DNA from: Luzula sylvatica
Taxonomy: Eukaryota > Streptophyta > Magnoliopsida > Poales > Juncaceae
Reading direction: 5' to 3'
Assembly: GCA_946800325.1 (NCBI GenBank)
Contig: OX326957.1
Coordinates: 55,361,798 to 55,425,797, forward strand
Length of the DNA stretch: 64,000 nt
The position numbers and the translations under genes are program-made. The notes beneath the pieces were generated by a model that saw only the letters and a program-made list of their open reading frames with translations, was not told where the DNA came from and did not search any database. Every line of letters starts with the position of its first letter. Positions within the stretch are counted from its first letter, which is position 1. Shown here in pieces: positions 50,219 to 62,485 of this stretch.

Positions 50219-50988
50219 ATGGTTGACGTGAGATTCGTTACTGGACAGACACGAAAACGTAAGTGTTTCTTCTCCATTTGTTGGTATTATATCAGAATTA
50301 ATGATTTTTCGATTACCCCCAAATCAATCAAGCAAATGGCTGGCTTTGTTTTCAATTCGATTTTCTTTGGTATTTAGTTTCTTCTTAACTTGTTCTTAAT
50401 CATAATTATTGATTATGTTTTTGATTGATTGTAGTTTACAAGATTCCTGATGAGCGAGAGTTGCACATGAATTCGATTACCCTGGCACAAGAATTTCTTC
50501 TCTTTTATCCCTGTTCGAATTGGACGAGAACGAGACAAAAAAAGAAGAGAAGGATTTGCCCATGTACGAGGTTATTTTCAATTTTATCCCTTTCTAAATT
50601 AATCCAATCTATTTTGCTAATTATTCGATCTAATTTATTTTCACAATTGGTGCAGGGATTTGGTGAGTTCCTTTGAGAACATCCTCGAAGAGATCATTTC
50701 GGGCCAAAAGATTTCATCTCGATGCAACACAGCTTTAGAGCATCACAAAATTGAACTCCGTGCACTTCTTGGCAATAGGTTATTTTTTTAGTCTTCCTCT
50801 CTTTTTCCTTTCTGTTCTTTTCTTGTATTGAAGAAGAGGATTGTGTGCTATACATGTACATGATTTTTTGTTACTAAGTTAGGGGAAATTTCTGTACATG
50901 TACATGATTGATTTCATTATGTTTTTTCAGGGTTATGATCAATAATGCCAATTCTCTTGAACCAGTTCAAATCGAGACATTCGATTAA
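50219..50988 (+). CDS. Possible small spliced gene, 118 aa, function unknown
   Basis: Four exons at 50219-50258, 50435-50570, 50656-50778 and 50931-50988, with GT-AG introns whose phases join into one frame ending in TAA at 50986-50988. The product begins MVDVRFVTGQTRK, has a basic cluster TRTRQKKKRRICPC (about residues 46-59), a helical acidic segment DLVSSFENILEEIISGQKIS, and ends EPVQIETFD. There is no signal peptide or membrane helix, and I recognise no domain. A TATA box and pyrimidine-rich leader precede it. Similar exon-intron units continue downstream to about 51460 without an open frame, so the locus may equally be a non-coding RNA or a rearranged pseudogene. Confidence 0.4.
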
Positions 50989-51480
50989 GCTCTCGAAGGA
51001 TTTTACTCAAAAATTGGAAGATAACGATCAGATTTTTAAATAAGGAACGGTGATGCAGAAACTAAACAAAATTAAACTCAGTCAGGTCCAACAAAATCAG
51101 ACCAATTAAATTATTTATTTATTTTCTACAAAAATATTAACTAATTATCTTCATTTTGGTGCAGGAGATCCGACTCCAATAGGGCACAGTTAATCAATTA
51201 CAAACTCGATGACTTAGGTTATTTGGGTTTAATCAATTACAAACCCCCGGACAAGAGGTAAATTTCAATCTTATTTCTCCCTTAATAAGCCAATATATTT
51301 TATAATTATTCAATATAATTTATTTTCGCTCAAATGTGCAGCGACAAAAAAAAAGGGATGATCAAATCGATTTACAAGAGATTTCAGAGAGAGATGTGCA
51401 GCGACATAAAACCGTGAATCTCAATACAAGAGATTTCAGAGAGTGCCGACAAACAACCAACTTCACTCGATGTGCAGAGA
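50989..51480 (+). other. Downstream exon-like and intron-like repeats
   Basis: After the stop come GT...TGCAG segments that look like introns (51110-51162 region and 51258-51341) separated by short exon-like pieces. The 51258-51341 segment is clearly similar to intron 2 of the small gene (50571-50655): both read ...TAATTATTC.AT.TAATTTATTTTC...TGCAG. The motif GAGATTTCAGAGAG occurs twice near 51378 and 51430, and GATGTGCAG repeats. No open frame spans the region. Confidence 0.55.
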
Positions 51481-51589
51481 GAGATGTGTGTTTTTGTGTT
51501 GTATGTATATATGTGCATGTCTATGTGTGTGTTTTGTGTTTGTGGGTCTTTGTATGTATGTGGTATGTGTCTCTGTAAGAGTGGGCATA

Positions 51590-51632
51590 TGTGTGTGTGT
51601 GTGTGTGTGTAGTGTGTAGTGTGTGTGTTCGT
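51590..51632. repeat. (TG)n microsatellite
   Basis: A GTGTGTGT run with GTAGTGTGTAGTGTGTG interruptions directly before the G-rich minisatellite. Confidence 0.9.
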
Positions 51633-51633
51633 G

Positions 51634-51965
51634 TCTGGCCCAAGCCGGGTCCGGACGAAGTGGGCGGGGCCCGCGGGGAGGTGTTGGCTCGGGTCCCCGT
51701 GGGCCAGAGCCCGTGAGGGGAGAGGGCGGGTCCGGTCCAAGTTGGGCTGGGCCTGCGGGGGAGGGGGGCCCAGCCCAAGTGGGCCTGGGGGTGTTGGGCC
51801 CATGCGAGGCCTGGCCCGTGAGGGGGGGTCGGGCCTGGGCTGGGCCTGGCCCGGGGGGGGGGGAGGTCGGGCCCACGCGGGGCCTGGCCGGGGGGGGGGG
51901 GGGGTTCAGGCCCACTCGGGGCCTGGCCCGGGGGGGGGGGGAGGTCGGGCCCACGCGGGGCCTGG

Positions 51966-51998
<33 letters not shown>

Positions 51999-52293
51999 CG
52001 GGCCCACGCGGGGACTGGCCCGGGGGGGGGGGGGGTTCGGGCCCACGCGGGGCCTGGCCGGGGGGGGGGGGGGTTCGGGCCCACGCGGGGCCTGGCCCGG
52101 GGGGGGGGTCGGGCCCACGCGGGGCCTGGCCCGGGGGGGGTCGGGCCCACGCGGGCCTGGCCGGGGGGGTGGGGGGGTCGGGCCGGGCCCACGCGGGGCC
52201 TGGCCTGGCCTGGGGGGGGGGCCGGGCCACGGGGGGGGGGGGGGGGGGGGGGTCGGGCCTGGCCCGGGGGGGAGTCGGGGGGGGGGGGGGGGG
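51634..52293. repeat. G-rich minisatellite
   Basis: About 660 bp of >80% G+C in an otherwise AT-rich window. From about 51840 it is a tandem array of units GGGCCCACGCGGGGCCTGGCC plus a variable G run; eight or nine copies of GGCCCACGCGGG are visible. G runs reach 29 bases (51968-51996). The left part (51634-51840) has looser GGGCC-rich sequence. The proline/glycine-rich frames on both strands follow from the repeat and are not taken as genes. Confidence 0.92.
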
Positions 52294-53189
52294 GCACGTT
52301 AATTTTTCCAATTATTTTTTTAAACTCAAAAAACATGAATATAAAAAATCTTGCAATCATATTCAACGAAACAATAAAAATAAAATAAACAAAAGTTAAC
52401 AATTGTTGAAGTAAACATGCACTAATTGTTGAAGTAAACATGTATTAATTGCATAAACAAAAGTTAACTAAAGAGGTCAAAGCTTATTTTGAAATTGTGT
52501 TCTAGTAAAAAATAATAGTTTGTCGTAAATAAACATGAATGATTAAAAAATTGTGTTGAAATAAAGCTTTTTAAAGAGGTCAAAGCTTATTTTGAAGTAA
52601 ACACGAATGATGATTAATAACATATTATAGTATGTCGTGGGAATTGAACTGAACTTCATATTCATCAGTACGAATGGTTGATAAAGGCACCTCTAATTTT
52701 ATTATTTATCAAAAAAATCCAATATTTTTTAAAAGGAGAAGACACAAATTTGGGATACTAACCAGGAAATTTCAGGACCTCATTCACTGGCAGATGACAT
52801 AGTTTTTTTGGTGAACAAAACAAAATATATTTTTTCTTAAAAAAATATTAAATTATTTTACAAATTTAACACATAAATATGATGAATGAGTTATACTGGT
52901 GGAAGTTTGTTTGGTTCTCTCTTGCCAGGTATAGTTTAAATTTAACACCTGAAATAAAGTTTCCAAAATCATTTTTCTGAAAACAAAAATCAATAAATTA
53001 AATGATAAATAAAGATTGAAAAAAAGGTATTGTGTATCACAAAGTGAGAAATAGCATGAATAGTACTACTAATTTAAGTGATGTGAAACAATGTCACAAA
53101 ATCACTTTTATACAACACAAGTCTATCATGGATAGTTTAAATTTGTAATTATAAAATGGGAAGAGTATTATTTATGGGAAATGTTGGAC
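52294..53189. other. AT-rich intergenic DNA
   Basis: CAAAAGTTAAC and AGTAAACATG words recur around 52390-52470, and AAAGAGGTCAAAGCTTATTT occurs twice (near 52470 and 52573), showing a small local duplication. No gene is seen. Confidence 0.5.
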
Positions 53190-53425
53190 ATACTACCATC
53201 TCTCCTCGAAGAGCCTTGATGTGTCATGACGTGCATATGTTTAACACCTAAAAAATTCACACCTTAATTTATGATTTTACATCTTAGTTGGATGTTCAAT
53301 CATAAATTAAGATAATCAAATCATAAATTTAAATGTTAAATCATGTATTTATGTGTTAATTTTAAGGTGTCAAATAATATTCACGTCATCAAGAATCTTG
53401 GAGGGGAGTACTAGGATAGGTAAAC
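53190..53425. mobile_element. MITE family B, copy 2
   Basis: The left end has CTACCATCTCTCCTCGAAGA then GCCTTGATGTGTCATGACGT. The right end in reverse complement has CCTAGTACTCCCCTCCAAGA then TTCTTGATGACGTGAAT. The interior TTAACACCT...ATTTATGATTT...AAATCATAAATT matches the copy at 17362-17578. Confidence 0.7.
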
Positions 53426-54721
53426 CACTACTTATTAAAGTATTTTCAATTGAGAACGTTATCATTTGTGTATTTTTTTTTTGGAATTAAACAATATAGT
53501 AAACAAATACATTTATTTTCTTGGATCAAAAAACATTTGTAGTACCTAAAAATATTTAATACTATTAATTTTGAGTTTAATTTTATAATTATTTCTCATA
53601 ATATTGCCATGATTGATTTGATCGTTACTGAGCAAAATCATAAAAAAAATGTATACATTTTCTTATGAAATATTATATCCAACTTTCAAATATTTAATAT
53701 GGATGGATACAAACAACCATGTAAAAATGTCATATTTTATTCTGATTGGTCTAAAATTAATTTCAAACAATTATATATTAAGTTCAACCGAAATAAATTG
53801 CATTCCAATTCAAATATAATCCCTGCTTTCCTTTTCAGTACAACCCTAATAATAAATTGAATTCCAATTCAACTCAACTCAACTCATAACACACACTCAA
53901 ATTAAGATTCCCAAATGTGAGAAATACTACCACACTTAAACTACCTAGCCTACATGGCTACATGTTTCAAATAAAAAGTTAACATATCTTAATTACACTT
54001 CAAATTTTGAATTTCAGGAGAAATAGTGAGATTCGACGACAAGTCATAATTAGGCCTGATTTCGAGTAATTATGGCCTATGGGTTGGTAGTCGGCGCAAA
54101 GAATTCACCAATAAATCATAACTCACATGCCAATTCTCGATCTCTGTCTTCATTTATTTTCGAATTCATCAGTGTTGTTACCAAATACCAAAATAATTGA
54201 AGTAGAAGAAACCACGTCTCTCTCGGACAATTTGTCGAACACCTTGATTACACTATTTATACGTTCACATTTCAAGTAAATGTTGTTTATAAACATTGGC
54301 TAATTGATTTATGCATATATGAACAAATTAATTTACTCTATATGAAATTTTGTCAAGGTCAATCTTTGTATGAAGTTCATGGAATTTCATACCATCAATT
54401 ACAGCAATTAAGTCATGATATTCTAATAATATTAGTACCAACTAACTGTAAAAATGAATTTGGTTTATAATATTGTTTTAACATTACATAATGTAATTAT
54501 ATGCTATCTCTTTCTGATTGCTTATCCGCTAAAACACTGATCTTGATTTTTCGTGCAAGGACATTTCTCTCAGCCAATTAATCGCACATGTATTTAATTC
54601 CGTGAATAATCAAATCAATCATTTGGTTCTTTAGAGAACTAAAAAGGAAAATAGCATGATCTAACTTCTTCTTGCCTTGTAAATACAAATGGATTAATTG
54701 GTTACAAAGGAATGAATCTAT

Positions 54722-56665
54722 GGGCTTGTTTGTTTCGAGGGATTGTGATATACATGCTATCCATGTATTTGGTAATTCATGTGAGTTGTTTGATTTGTTG
54801 TATTTTGAAATCATGTATATCAAATCTCTTGTTTGGTTCTTTGGTACAAAATCCAGGATTTGAATATTTGAATATTATAAAATATTATATTTATATTATT
54901 TTATAGTATAATATAATATTGTATTATATTATAATATAATATTATATTATATTACTTCAATTCTTATTATATAATATAATATTATATCATAAAATAACAT
55001 TATATAATTTAATATAATATTATATGTATGTCATTTAATTCTTATTATATAATATAATATAATATAATGTAATATTATATTATATTATATTATATTACTT
55101 TAATTAATTTATATTAATTTATATTATATTATTTATATTATATTATATTATAGTATATTTTTTTTATGTTGTTATCTGATGTTATATTATATTATATTAT
55201 ATTATATTATATTATATTATATTGTTTTATATTATATTATATTATATTAGTTTATATTATATTACATTATATTGTATTATATTATAATATTTTATATTAT
55301 ATTATATTATGTTATATTTGAAGGGGAATATCCCCGACCCCGGGCCCGCGCAGCGGATATGTAGGCCCGGTCCGATTCCCCGATTCCCGAGATCACGCCA
55401 CGACTTCGAGGGTACGATGCAAATAGAAGGTTAGATCCATACCAGTTCCAAATTGATGGAACACGAAGGGTTGATCGCTGCCTCCTATTCCTCCGGTCAC
55501 GTTGGTGACTTTACGCGCGTCCCACACCGTGCGTCCTTCACCGTTCGTTCCCGTTCTTCGATCCTTCGGTTCGATCACAACGGAGAGCCCCAAGTGTTGC
55601 TCCTCCACACGTATCCACCTTGAGTCGGAAGACGCCGGACACGGATACACCTGCCTAGACGATGTATCGGTGCACTTGCTTGATCTCGATCGATTCTCTA
55701 TTAATCTCTCTTCGTGCCTTTTCACTCACAAAAGATCAAATCTGAATTTGCTCTTTTTCTTGTGTCTTGAGCAGAATATTGCTTTGAATTACTTCTGAAT
55801 TCCTTAGTGAAGATGAGAGAGAAAATCCTATTTATACCTAATAGGATAAGGATTAGCCAAAAGGCATGTATATCCAATATACACCCTTTCACACAGAAAA
55901 CTGTATGAACCTGTTCAGTATTCTGTCCAGACGAAATTGATAAATTTCTCTGACAGAAAATCAACCAACACGAAAGTTGTAGATAATCTTATTATCTACA
56001 CAACCCAATTTGGCCCAGCCCAATTGGAGTTCGTATGCAAAAGTTATGACTGTTTTACTAACTGTATGTCATACTGTTGCACCCTTTCGGTATTTCACAG
56101 AAACGACACTTATACTTCGTTCATATGAAATATATTTCTATATGAAGGTTGTAGATAATCTCAATATCTATCTAACCCAATTTGAACCATTCTAATTGGA
56201 TTTTCCCACTGAAAGTTATGGCCACGAATGTACGACTACATTCGTTTATCCTTGTGTACACTTTTACGGTTGATCCGAAACTGTATTTCTTTCAATATTA
56301 TATTATATTATATTATAATATATTATATTATGTTATATTGTTTTATATTATATTATAAATTGTTTTAAATTTTATTATATTACATTATAAAATAGTACAT
56401 AATATATTATTATTGTTGTTTAATATAATATAATATAATTATAATATAATCATTGTTCATGAATATAATTTAAAGAAATAATATTATAATCAAATACATG
56501 GATAGCTCTATCCATGGATTTGTAATACCGATTTTGAAGTGGGAGTACGAAGTACTGGGACAAGAAATACTATCCCATTTAATCCCTCAAAACAAACAAG
56601 AAATTTTCGACTTATCCCGGATATTGAAATCCTATTCCATCTAATCCCTCAAAACAAACAAGCCC
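54722..56665. mobile_element. MITE-like element with AT-satellite interior, split by a solo LTR
   Basis: Left end GGGCTTGTTTGTTTCGAGGG with ATTGTGATATACATG. The right end in reverse complement is GGGCTTGTTTGTTTTGAGGG then ATTAGATGG. TAT flanks both sides (54719-54721, 56666-56668), as for the related element at 32094-33791. The interior on both sides of the insert is TTATATTATATTATA repeat. The right end is duplicated: AATCCCTCAAAACAAACAAG occurs at about 56581 and 56643. Removing the LTR and its target repeat leaves about 0.96 kb. Confidence 0.85.
55319..56294 (-). mobile_element. Solo LTR, 976 bp, copia-type family
   Basis: On the + strand it reads TGAAGGGGAATATCCCCGAC ... TTTCTTTCA. An exact ATATT target duplication lies at 55314-55318 and 56295-56299. 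Compared with the LTR at 8295-9446 it is the reverse complement, so it lies on the minus strand (start TGAAAGAAATACAG, end GGGGATATTCCCCTTCA). No internal region is attached. It is inserted in the AT satellite of the surrounding MITE-like element, so it is younger than that element. Confidence 0.92.
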
Positions 56666-56668
56666 TAT

Positions 56669-58868
56669 ATGGATAGGGATTGGAAATGATGATTTGGTGT
56701 TTTAGTCAATTTGAGCGGAAAGATCTCTTGATTATACATTAATAGATTGGAAGAGGCGAGATAGAAATGTTTATTAGAAGCGTATTCTAGTCATAGAAAA
56801 AATAAATTGGTGTTTTAATTAATATTATGATTCTGATTTTAAATCTTGTTTATCTTAACGGTAATTTGATTGTGTAGATATATAATATATTTCAAGTTTC
56901 AAATAGTTTTTACTGGACAAAATGATAGATTTTGAATTTTGAAACTATAAATTTGATATATCATAGAATTTTGAGAAGATAAATTTGATATTTTGAGTTT
57001 TAAGAATGATTCGTAATCAATTTTAGTTAATTGTTAAGTAACTGTGTTAATTTGAAATAAAGTGTTAATCATGTTAAATAGGATATACATGAAAGTAAAC
57101 TACTAATTGATGCGCTAGAATGCTCAGACAAGGGGGCTTAGGTCGCTAGGGTTATTACACGGTAATTACCATGTTTGAAGAGTCCGGGATATCAATTTCA
57201 ATTTTTCATAGATTTCAATTTCCTAGGTCGCTAGTTTGAGTCCACATTATGTTTCAAGAGTCCAGGGTTATTGAGTATACTAGGAAATCCTAGAAAATTG
57301 AAATCATTAATTATGAGTATACTAGGAAAATCCTAAATATTTATCTCTCAAAATTTATATTTATTTCAAATTGATGTAAAATAAATATAAATAAATTATT
57401 TTATCTTGCAAAGTGGGAACCCACTAATTTGATGATTTAGAGGTTAAGTTTAGGATATATTTGATAACTTCAAAAATTTGATGATTGCTTTGGTTTTGAA
57501 TGATTTAGAAAGTTATGAAATATAATTTTAGAAATTTCCATGAGGTGAACCATATCTCATGTGTATATAAAAAATCAAAATGTTTTGGTTACACATGATT
57601 AAATAAGCGACCAGATTTTCTATTTTAATTAGCTCATGGAGTTCTTGTCTCTACAGGGGCTTTGTTGAAGGTTAAATAAAAAATCAAAATGTTTTTGTAA
57701 TTACGTAGAACACTGGTTTCTAAGCAATGAAATAAAATGTGATGAGCACATTACTTTATATATATTGAGATACAATGATTATTTTTTGAAGGGATATATT
57801 CGAAATTACTTCGTAGATTTTTTCACGTCATATGCCATGTCATCGAATTATTCGATATCAACAAATTATTCGACAGTCACGTAATTAATTTAATTGTCAA
57901 GTCATTAATTAACGGATGGAAGAGAAATCTCAAACTAAACAAATCGTTGAAGAGCCAATAATAGACTTTTCCCTAATTAATATTAATGCATTATTTTTTA
58001 AAAAATATAACATGTTCAATAACTACATAAATTTGAGTTAATTAACACAACAACAATTTAACATCTCACTTAATACACATCTAATAACAAACAACATAGA
58101 AATTTAATTACCAAATTAATGGTATCTACAATCAAATTAAGAGTTTATTTGACAGTACACAAAAATATTACAATCAAAAACAGAATATACATCAAAATTT
58201 AAACAAATTATCACATCATTTATATAACAAATTAAAAACATTCAATTAATCAATGCATAACAAATAATTCAAATACAAATTAAGAAACATATATTTTAAT
58301 TACATGCTAATTAATAACTTGAATGAATGAACATACAAATAAAATCAATTGACCATAAACGGTTCAATAACAGACCTTTATCAATGGAAATAAAATCACT
58401 CAATTATAAAAAAAAATAGCAACAAATAAATGCAATAAATTAATCCATGCAATAGATAATTTAGAGGTACACAATGCATCACAACAAAATTAATCCATGC
58501 AGTAGATAATCAGAATAATAATTAATTCGTACAACCAAAATATGACATTCCATAATTGTGAAGAATTTATTACGAGCATTTAGTACGAGAATTTATTGCA
58601 AGAATGAAACTAAAAATGGAAAAAAATATTACAAGAATATATTAATGAAAAAAATACCTATAGTTAATCGAAGAATTAACAATAAACCAATATTAGGTTT
58701 CATAATTGTCTCCCTAAGCCCCACTTAATAACGTACACAGAAATAAGAATTCAAGAAGTTCAGGTCCCACTCAATATTGTGTTCCATAATTAACAAAAAT
58801 ATCATTTCAATAAAAAACAAATTGAAAGAACTGAATTTTTTTAATAAAAATAGAATTTCAGTCAAAAA
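56669..58868. other. AT-rich intergenic DNA, no gene seen
   Basis: Small duplications are visible: ATTAATCCATGCA.TAGATAAT near 58440 and 58491; TTGAAATCATTAATTATGAG neighbours a repeated TATACTAGGAAA near 57276 and 57312. No frame or RNA gene is supported. Confidence 0.5.
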
Positions 58869-58991
58869 TGCCCGCGACTTCGCTGCGGTTTTTTATGTTA
58901 ATTTAATATTTGTTACAAACTTACATGTATTAACATTTATTAAAAAAAATCGCAACAAAAACCCGCAGCGAAGTCGCGAACATTTAACTAG
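58869..58991 (+). mobile_element. Helitron-like terminal sequence in inverted arrangement
   Basis: GCCCGCGACTTCGCTGCGG at 58871-58889 is the inverse of CCCGCAGCGAAGTCGCG at about 58962-58978. The right copy is followed by AACATTTAA CTAG and then T, like a Helitron 3' end. The left copy lacks CTAG. No 5' TC end was identified, so this may be a fold-back derivative or two adjacent ends. Confidence 0.5.
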
Positions 58992-59802
58992 TTTTTTTGT
59001 AATTTAATATTTGTCCACTGTAAATGTAATTGAGGTTACTATACGGACAGTAAGGATATATGCAATGTTTTTTTGTATTTCTCACGTAGATATGAAAATC
59101 GTGCATTTATCAAAAATATTATATGAAAATCGTGCATTTCTAGTAAGGACATATTTTATATTTTACTTTTTTCATTTTATACCAAAAAAAAAAAGTGATA
59201 TGTTTTTTTTTGTCTATTTAGCCCAACATTTGACATATGTCATTTTCCAATATTCTTTAACACTTACGTGTAGTGGGTTGTGTAACGAATCATTATCTAT
59301 AAGTTCGTAAAATTATCGGGTCAAGTCTTAAAAATAAATTTAATCAATTAATATTAAAATTAATATAAATGTTACATACAATAATTATTTTTTTGACACT
59401 ATTTATGTTAAAAATATCTATGATTTTTTAAAAAATTAATAAAAACATAACGATTTTTTTTTAAATTATCAAATATAAAAATAAAAGGGGAGTTTTTGTC
59501 AAAAAAATATTTTAACATCATTCAAAATAGAGATTTTTTTAGAATATCCAAGAAAGTTAGTTTTTTTTTTGAATTTTTATTTTTCCTAATTGTAACAATG
59601 AATTTACAATTAAGAGCACACAACTTAGAGGTACATAGCGAAAATCAATTTTTTTAAATTAATATTGATCTTTTAGTTTGTGATTTTCTCATAGAGAAGT
59701 AGGTTCAAGCACGTATTATACATATATAATAAATGTACTTTTCCGAATAACTAAAAAATACTAGCCTTTGCGTTATTGTCGAAAAAAGAATAACTACAAA
59801 AC
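58992..59802. other. AT-rich intergenic DNA
   Basis: ORFs near 59011-59310 lack recognisable features. ATATGAAAATCGTGCATTT is duplicated at about 59090 and 59123. Nothing further is supported. Confidence 0.45.
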
Positions 59803-60063
59803 GGGGGCTTCTATCATACACATTTTTCCTTATCATACACCCATTTTCAAGGGTATTTGGAGTAATTATCCATTTATGACTATTTAAGGTAAGATCTCAA
59901 ATATATTTATCAATTAATGTTTGATTAAATTGGAATTTTTTGTTGTTCATTTAAACAAAAGTGTCCATAAAAGATAAATTTTATGATACACCCTTTTACA
60001 AATATAATTAATTGCTAAAATACCCAAAATACCCTTGTAAAAGGGTGTATGATAGAATTCCCC
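59803..60063. mobile_element. Mutator-like MITE with 9-bp target duplication
   Basis: Left end GGGGGCTTCTATCATACAC and right end, in reverse complement, GGGAATTCTATCATACACCC. Exact 9-bp repeat CTACAAAAC at 59794-59802 and 60064-60072. Length 261 bp, non-coding. It contains AATACCCTTGTAAAAG, shared with the fragment at 4665-4712. Confidence 0.85.
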
Positions 60064-60072
60064 CTACAAAAC

Positions 60073-61023
60073 ACTACTGATTTCAACTGAGAAAAAACAA
60101 AATTCATATGTTTGTTCTAAAATAATTTCACTCCGAACAATATGATTTTTTTGACAAACGATCACGCGATTAAATTTTTCATAATGATTATATATACATC
60201 TATTTTAGAATTCAGTAACATGATTGACGTGTTTACACCTGAATTAAATGCTAGTAGTAAATATGTTTGTTTATGATTGTCCATAAGTAATCAAATATAA
60301 ATTTACAAATTTGAACATTAAGTTATTTGACTGGATTAATGTATTGTTTAGCATGTGTTAAACGGATACACATGTATACGACACTCCTAAAAAATAAACA
60401 AAAAATATAAGAATGAAAATAATAATAATAATTAAGCAAAAATCTGCAAAATGCAAATGAAAGTATTGTGCTTTTAAAAAATATTGAAGATAAAATAATA
60501 AAAAAATATTCGAATATATATGACATATCATGTGTAAAATAAAATATAATAAGAAAATTAAATAAACCAAATTATTTTGTAATAATTTGATTTACTACAT
60601 AATTAATGTGTTTTACGACTTAATTAATACGATATGCCACCTACCGTGATTTATTATCTAAAATAATTTAACATTTATTGTAGTTATTAATACGATATGT
60701 CAACACATCAATAGATTGAGGGGATATTGAAAAAGGATGAGTATAATTTTTCAAAAGAAAAACTTCATTTTACCTTCCTCATACAGTCATACTACATACT
60801 GCACAAAGAGTTAATAACACAAGAAAAAAGGAAATAATAACAGATAAGCAATATGTTACAGGAGAAAGAAAAATATTTTATCAAACAAAGACAACTATAG
60901 ACTAAAATTATAAGCAAAAATATATATTTCACCAAACAAAGACACTAAGACATTACACAATTCAAGCAAAAAGACCAAATAAAAAAATATATACAACTCG
61001 AACAAAAACATAAGATATGCACA
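60073..61023. other. AT-rich intergenic DNA and F-box gene 3' flank
   Basis: No gene is supported. Short hydrophobic minus-strand ORFs (60323-60570) overlap one another in two frames and appear fortuitous. Confidence 0.45.
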
Positions 61024-62485
61024 TTAATTAGCTTGAAAGATGATTTGAGCTTTTGTCGAAACCCCCATAGATAACAATTCATACTTTAACCACATTTCGG
61101 CGGTTAAACCACAATTTTTCTCGAAATTTATAATAATTTTGCGAAGCTTATGAGCAGATCCTAACACGAACTTTAGAAAAGGAAGGACCTTGCGATCTTT
61201 GCGACCAAAACCATGAAGATCTATAACTTGGACGCTTCGTAATGAGAAGTCGTGTTCGTTCATAGAATTCCAGAACTTTTGGTCTTTGGACAACCATTGT
61301 ATCTACAATATAATCAACAAATATATACAGTTGTTTTGTTTAATTAGATTGTTAAAATGATAAATCTTTTGAAGTAAATAAATACCTTACAATTGTCGAA
61401 AGAGAGACGTACATTTAAGTGAAAAACTCGTAGATTAGGACCATTATGGAACAAAGGCTGTACGAATTTAATGTTCTCTTCCTCGAAATATTCCATATCC
61501 AACCACAATTCATTTAAAAAATTTAGAACAAACTTCCCCGCATCAAGCTTCGATTTGTCGATTAACTAAAATAAAAATGGAAATTCCAGCTTAACAATAA
61601 ATAATTCAAACAACAAAAGGTTCAATTAGATAATAATCATAATTTAACACAAAATATTTAAATTACATTTTCTATACACTGATCTCTCAATTCCAATGTT
61701 TCGAGATTAGACACGTTGCTGAAGAATTTGTTAAGATCAATCACAGGAGCCGGCCCCCAAAAGGTCACATAGTCCAGGCAAAGAAAAAGCAACTTCGGAG
61801 CACATAAATCGATGAAGCATAAGCAATGATTGATAAACAATTTTTTTAGATTTTGTGCACTAATTCGTGTATTATAATCAAGGCTAATATAATTATGTAT
61901 TGTCAAGTTCTCCAGCATGTGGCAGTTTGAGATCAACTTCGGAAGGTCGTTGTGAGGAAGGTAAGCATTTATCTCAAGCGTGCGAACAAATTTAAATCCA
62001 TAGTATTCCACGGGTAAATCGATGTTACCACAATGTAGAGAGAGAAAATTCAGAAAACTGCATGAAGAGAAACTTGAAGGAATCGCGAAACTGCCAAACT
62101 CAGTCCACTTCAATTGGAGGTTGAGTTCCTTGATTCCATTTCTCGACAAATGATAAAACCACCTATCAAAGACATCAGCGCAATTCACCGTGCTATCTAC
62201 CGTAGCGAGAAGATCAAATTTACGGATTGGACCATCATGGAGAGCAAGAATTTCATCAACCAAATTTATAGTTTTAGCAGGTTCGACGTTATTGTCACAA
62301 TGTATCACAAGATCTGGAATTGATTTCCACGTATGCCTCCATTTGCTCGATAAAACGCTGGTTCGCCCTGCCTCCTTTGTTGGTAAATATGCAATGATCG
62401 TTTCTCGCATATCTTTTGGAAGATCGCTTATCATATCGATTGCTTCTGAAGAACGAGCCGTTGATAATTCAGATGTAGGTTCCAT
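61024..62485 (-). CDS. F-box / LRR / FBD protein
   Basis: Three exons: 62485-61667, 61565-61386 and 61302-61024, phase 0 GT-AG introns, 425 aa. These proteins are substrate-binding subunits of SCF ubiquitin ligases. The F-box spans about residues 16-60: DMISDLPKDMRETIIAYLPT, then EAGRTSVLSSKWRHTWKSIP, with the conserved LP, TSVLSSKWR and W. It is followed by degenerate leucine-rich repeats (NGIKELNLQL, FLNFLSLHCGNIDLP, CHMLENLTIHNY, APKLLFLCLDYV, VSNLETLELRDQC). The end (about 350-425) is FBD-like: SLRSVQVIDLHGFGRKDRKV, LPFLKFVLGSAHKLRKIIIN. Length and order match the At1g13570-type F-box/FBD/LRR family. The target protein cannot be inferred. All exons are open and splice sites are normal, so it appears intact. 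Confidence 0.9.

Noticed and set aside
51463..52441. Long proline-rich and glycine-rich ORFs (up to 306 codons) on both strands
   Set aside because: They exist only because the G-rich minisatellite lacks stop codons in all frames. Overlapping frames on both strands are all open, and there is no start context or domain.
55393..55798. ORFs of about 100 codons on both strands
   Set aside because: They lie inside the solo LTR at 55319-56294.
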